Positions 20,491 to 23,520 of a stretch of DNA of 23,520 bases are shown here, piece after piece (position 1 is the stretch's first letter; every line of letters starts with the position of its first letter). The notes under the pieces are model-generated. The model was given only the letters and a program-made list of their open reading frames with translations, searched no databases and was not told the DNA's origin. Source of the DNA: Micromonosporaceae bacterium (lineage in GTDB: Bacteria; Actinomycetota; Actinomycetes; Mycobacteriales; Micromonosporaceae); the NCBI GenBank assembly GCA_019689695.1, contig JADGHA010000008.1, positions 1 to 23,520 on the forward strand. Direction: 5' to 3'. The position numbers and the translations under genes are program-made.

Positions 20491-22668
20491 TTATCCGCGT
20501 ACAAAGACCCTGCTCACCACGCGTTCGGCGGCCCGGCCGTCGTCCAGCGAGCAGAACCGGCCGCGGAAGTGCGCCCGCGCCTTGGTCGCCGCGTCGTCCT
20601 GGTACGCCCCGGTCGCGAACAGGTCCAGCAGGTCCCGGTAGTTGGTGGCCACCGCGCCCGGCGGCTCGGCCAGCAGGTCGAAGGTGACGCCCCGGACGGT
20701 CCGGTAGGTCGCCCAGTCCGGCGCGAAGATGACGATGGGCCGGTCGAGGACGGCGTAGTCGAACATCATCGACGAGTAGTCGGTGATCAGAACGTCGGCG
20801 GCGAGGTAGAGCTCCTCGACCGCCGGGTAGCCGGACACGTCCAGCACGTTCTGCATGGCGGGGCCGGTCGCACCCGGCCGGACGTAGAAGTAGTGCGCCC
20901 GGGACAGTACTACCGTGTCCGGGCCCAGCTCGTCGGCGAAGTCCTCCACGTCCAGCGCCGGGCGGTACTCGGGGTGGTACTCCCGATGGGTGGGCGCGTA
21001 CAGGATCGCCATCTTGCCCTCCGGGATGCCCACCTTGGCTCGGGCCTCCCGGACCTGGTCCGGTGTGGCGTTGGCCAGCCGGTCGTTGCGCGGGTACCCC
21101 ACCTCCAGCGTCTCGTAGCGGCAGGGGTACGCGCGCTCCCAGACCTGGGTGGTGAAGGCATTCTGGGTGATGCTGAAGTCCCACCGGTCGCAGCGCCTCA
21201 GCAGCCGCGCCGCGCTGGTGCGCACCATGGCGGCGGGCCGGCCGGCATCCTGCAGCGCCCGCGCCGGATAGCGGTACTCGTCCAGGCCCATCACCTTCAG
21301 CGGAGTGCCGTGATGGGTCATCACGTGCACCGAGCCCGGGCGCTTGACCACGAAGTCGGGGAAGTTCACGTTGTTGACCAGCCAGGTGGCGCGGGCCAGC
21401 GCCCGGTAGTACGCGCGGGTGCCGGCGACCACGTACGGCACGCCCTTCGGCATCCCGGCGGCCCGGGCGCGGTTGACCACCCACACCCCGCGCACCGAGG
21501 GCGCGAGCTCCCGCGCCTTTTCGTAGATCGCGGCCGGGTTGCAGAAGTAGCCCCGGTACCAGTACGCGGCGTAGACGGCCAGCGACTCGTCTCGCGGCAA
21601 CCGCAGCTGGATCTGGTAGTACGCCCGCAGCAGCAGTTCGCGTCCCCGCCGGGCGAGCCTGCGCAGCCCTCGCTTGACCGGGCGCCCGGCGCGGCGGGCC
21701 GCGTGCAGCCCGCGGTAGGCCGCGCGCAGCGCCTGGAACAGCCCGTACGAGCCCCGTTCGACCATACGGAACTTGACACCCTCCACCCCGCCCGGCGGCC
21801 GGAACCCGGGCGGTTGGTAGCGGCGGTAGAACTCCGACGCCTGGGCGAAGAAGCGGCGTCGCAGCGGCCGCGAGATGCGGCTCTCGTTGCCCAGCACCAT
21901 CAGGAAATGCCAGATCATGCGCTGGAACAGCCGCGGACGCAAGGGCTCGCCGGGGTCGAGCCGGTCGAAGACGCTCTGCCAGCTGCCGAAGACGGCCAGG
22001 TGCCCCTCGCCCTGGGTACGAGTGGCGGCGCCGATGCGGCGCTGGCGGTAGTTGACGCAGACTCGGTCCAACACCGAGATCCGCTCGGCGGCGAGCAGCA
22101 GCGGGTAGGTGAACGCGACATCCTCGTACCAGCCAGGCGGGTACGGCAGGTCCAACGCGGTCAGCAGCTCCCGGCGGACCACCTTGTTCCACGCCACGTG
22201 CAGGATGTCCAGGGCCCGCGGCCAGTCCCGCAGTGTGAACACGGACGGCGCCGCGGCCAGGAAGTCATTGGCCACCGTCGCCCGCGCCCGCGGGTCCCAC
22301 GGCACCCGCGCGTGGTTGACGATCAGCACGTCCGGCCTGGTGGCGCGGAGCCGGCGGACCACCGCCCGCAGCGAGCCGGGGGCAAGCCAGTCGTCGCTGT
22401 CCAGGAACCACACGTACTCGCCGGTGGCGTGGCGCAGCCCCGCCTGTCGCGCCGGTCCCAGGTTGACATTGCGCTCCAGATGGACCACCCGCACGCGGGA
22501 ATCGCGGGCCGCGTACTCGTCCATGATCTGCCCGCTGCCGTCCGGCGAGCAGTCGTCCACCGCGATCACCTCAAGGTCGGTGAACGACTGGTCCAAGATG
22601 GAGTCGAGGCACTCGCGCAGGTAACCCTGGACCCGGTAGGCGGGAACGACGACGCTCAGCAGGGCCAC
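20491..22668 (-). CDS. Bifunctional family-2 glycosyltransferase / TagF-like glycerophosphotransferase
   Basis: The 725-residue product begins with a family-2 glycosyltransferase (VVVPAYRVQGYLRECLDSIL, VDDCSPDGSG, FLDSDDWL) to about residue 300. It continues, after a basic Arg-rich linker, with a CDP-glycerol glycerophosphotransferase domain (about 345-720): HHGTPLKVMG with H453, SRAHYFY with H592, and TDYSS with D630. The second histidine sits in SRAH rather than the usual RRHP, but the spacing of 139 from H453 is kept. It lacks the large middle domain of its downstream paralogue. The GTG at 22666-22668 has GGAGGG upstream. It starts 3 nt after the stop of the DUF5941 gene, so the genes are cotranscribed. 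Likely role: synthesis of a glycosylated glycerol-phosphate wall teichoic acid. Confidence 0.9.
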   Translation of the reverse strand: MALLSVVVPAYRVQGYLRECLDSILDQSFTDLEVIAVDDCSPDGSGQIMDEYAARDSRVRVVHLERNVNLGPARQAGLRHATGEYVWFLDSDDWLAPGSLRAVVRRLRATRPDVLIVNHARVPWDPRARATVANDFLAAAPSVFTLRDWPRALDILHVAWNKVVRRELLTALDLPYPPGWYEDVAFTYPLLLAAERISVLDRVCVNYRQRRIGAATRTQGEGHLAVFGSWQSVFDRLDPGEPLRPRLFQRMIWHFLMVLGNESRISRPLRRRFFAQASEFYRRYQPPGFRPPGGVEGVKFRMVERGSYGLFQALRAAYRGLHAARRAGRPVKRGLRRLARRGRELLLRAYYQIQLRLPRDESLAVYAAYWYRGYFCNPAAIYEKARELAPSVRGVWVVNRARAAGMPKGVPYVVAGTRAYYRALARATWLVNNVNFPDFVVKRPGSVHVMTHHGTPLKVMGLDEYRYPARALQDAGRPAAMVRTSAARLLRRCDRWDFSITQNAFTTQVWERAYPCRYETLEVGYPRNDRLANATPDQVREARAKVGIPEGKMAILYAPTHREYHPEYRPALDVEDFADELGPDTVVLSRAHYFYVRPGATGPAMQNVLDVSGYPAVEELYLAADVLITDYSSMMFDYAVLDRPIVIFAPDWATYRTVRGVTFDLLAEPPGAVATNYRDLLDLFATGAYQDDAATKARAHFRGRFCSLDDGRAAERVVSRVFVRG

Positions 22669-22671
22669 GAC

Positions 22672-23520
22672 TCACATCCCTCCAGCCTGTGCTCCACTGT
22701 GGACTCCCGCTGGCCGGCGCCCGGACCGGGTCGGCCGTGCTTCCGGGATCCAGCCGGCAACCGCCCGTACGCCGAATACCAGACAAAGGTATACCGTGAG
22801 CGCCAAAGCCACCTGCGTCACGGCTGAAGCGGCCGCGGCCACGGCGAGCAGCGCCACCCGGCCGTCCCAGCCGAGGTCCGTCACGTGCTGTTTCGCGACC
22901 GGCCGGGCGGTCAGGTCATAGTGGTGCATCGCGATCGCGAAGAGCAGCACGAAGACCAGCGGGCGCGGTACGCCGCCGGCGATCCCGACGCCGATGACGA
23001 AGATGTACTCCGCGGCGTGCAGGGCGGCCGGCACCAGCCAGTCGAGCGGCCCGGTGTGGCTGGCCCGCGCCGACAGGCCGGCGGAGAGCAGAATCAGTGC
23101 CACCGCCCAGTACCACTCCTTGGGTACGGCCAGCAGCAGGCCGCCGGCCGCCACCGCCAGCCCGGCGGTGGCCAGGGGCGCGGCCAGCCGCGCCCGGCCG
23201 AGCAGGCGCCGGGCCAGCGGCCCGTCGTCCCGCTGCCGAGCGATGTCCATAGTGGCCATCACCGGGACCCGCATCCGCAGCGAGCGCAGGCCCCGCAGCG
23301 ACACCGTGTAGGCGGCCGCGAGCCCACCCCAGACCAGCACGGCGATCAGCGCGGCCCGGCCGCCGGACAGCGCGGCGACCACCGCGATGGTGGCCCAGCG
23401 TTCCCCGATGGGGAACACGACGATCCGCTTGAGCCAGTACGCCACCGAGCCGGCGTCGGCCAGCACCCGATCCGAAACCCGGCCCAGCATTCCCCCGCGA
23501 TCCTGCTGGAGACCACCGCC
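22672..23520 (-). CDS. C-terminal part of a CDP-alcohol phosphatidyltransferase / DUF5941 membrane protein (partial)
   Basis: The reading frame is open to the window edge, so the start and probably the catalytic N-terminal part lie outside; the internal ATG at 23490 should not be taken as the start. The visible 282 residues hold about six hydrophobic segments. They include WLKRIVVFPIGERWATIAV and an AMHHYDLT segment, which I recall from the DUF5941 region that follows a CDP-alcohol phosphatidyltransferase domain in actinobacterial proteins. Such proteins may make a membrane-linked polyol phosphate. The D-x2-DG-x2-AR catalytic motif is not in this fragment. Position directly upstream of two TagF-type fusions supports a wall-polymer role. 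The Arg/Pro-rich C-terminal tail (PEARPTRSGRRPAG) is cytoplasmic-looking. Confidence 0.75.
   Translation of the reverse strand, partial: GGGLQQDRGGMLGRVSDRVLADAGSVAYWLKRIVVFPIGERWATIAVVAALSGGRAALIAVLVWGGLAAAYTVSLRGLRSLRMRVPVMATMDIARQRDDGPLARRLLGRARLAAPLATAGLAVAAGGLLLAVPKEWYWAVALILLSAGLSARASHTGPLDWLVPAALHAAEYIFVIGVGIAGGVPRPLVFVLLFAIAMHHYDLTARPVAKQHVTDLGWDGRVALLAVAAAASAVTQVALALTVYLCLVFGVRAVAGWIPEARPTRSGRRPAGVHSGAQAGGM

Noticed and set aside
20446..22827. A plus-strand frame of about 790 codons opposite the smaller TagF fusion
   Set aside because: It is a shadow frame. The minus strand encodes clear glycosyltransferase and TagF motifs with catalytic histidines.
22672..23490. A complete 272-residue membrane protein starting at the ATG at 23490
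   Set aside because: The frame stays open upstream to the window edge, and family members have a catalytic domain before this region, so the ATG is most likely internal.

Overview
The window is about 72% GC, with dense genes on both strands, GTG starts and strong G/C codon bias. It reads as chromosomal DNA of a filamentous actinomycete. A MsiK-like solitary sugar ATPase, a WhiA-like protein, TagF-type wall-polymer enzymes and a DUF5941-type CDP-alcohol phosphatidyltransferase fit that. Micromonosporaceae is my best guess, but this is an inference. I see no rRNA, tRNA, CRISPR array, insertion sequence or phage gene.

Positions 1-3461 (minus strand) hold a carbohydrate module: a PfkB-type phosphosugar kinase with its own hairpin terminator, then a DeoR/GlpR regulator, a lipoprotein sugar/polyol-binding protein and the first codons of the next gene, probably a permease. 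A cluster of TGCCC/GGGCA operator-like repeats lies before the regulator, and a related degenerate palindrome lies before the kinase. Positions 3488-4937 hold a TIGR00027-type methyltransferase behind a near-consensus promoter, and a convergent MarR regulator.

Positions 4963-8603 are a GH2 beta-galactosidase translationally coupled to a TIM-barrel sugar isomerase/epimerase, closed by a 12-bp-stem terminator. Divergent from it, and very close, is a two-component system (8636-10915). It converges on, and overlaps, a membrane-anchored TAXI solute receptor that has no TRAP permease nearby. The kinase carries a repeat-encoded Ala/Ser/Asp-rich insertion inside its dimerization/phosphotransfer domain. 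A divergent gene follows whose product looks like the LAGLIDADG-type part of the sporulation regulator WhiA without its DNA-binding helix-turn-helix.

Positions 12681-15382 encode a MacB/LolD-type ATPase and an FtsX-like permease. Positions 15390-16730 encode a MsiK/UgpC-type ATPase with a disordered insertion, preceded by a 24-bp tandem repeat and a 19-bp palindrome. This ATPase may energise the sugar importer whose binding protein starts the window.

Positions 16932-23520 (minus strand) are one operon for a glycerol-phosphate-type cell-wall polymer. In order of transcription it encodes a CDP-alcohol phosphatidyltransferase/DUF5941 protein (cut by the window edge), a GT2-TagF fusion, and a larger GT2-middle-domain-TagF fusion that ends at two hairpins.

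The most unusual observations are the WhiA-like protein without a helix-turn-helix, the kinase insertion, the orphan TAXI receptor beside the two-component system, and a 9-bp word (CCACWGTGG) that recurs inside genes far more often than base composition predicts.
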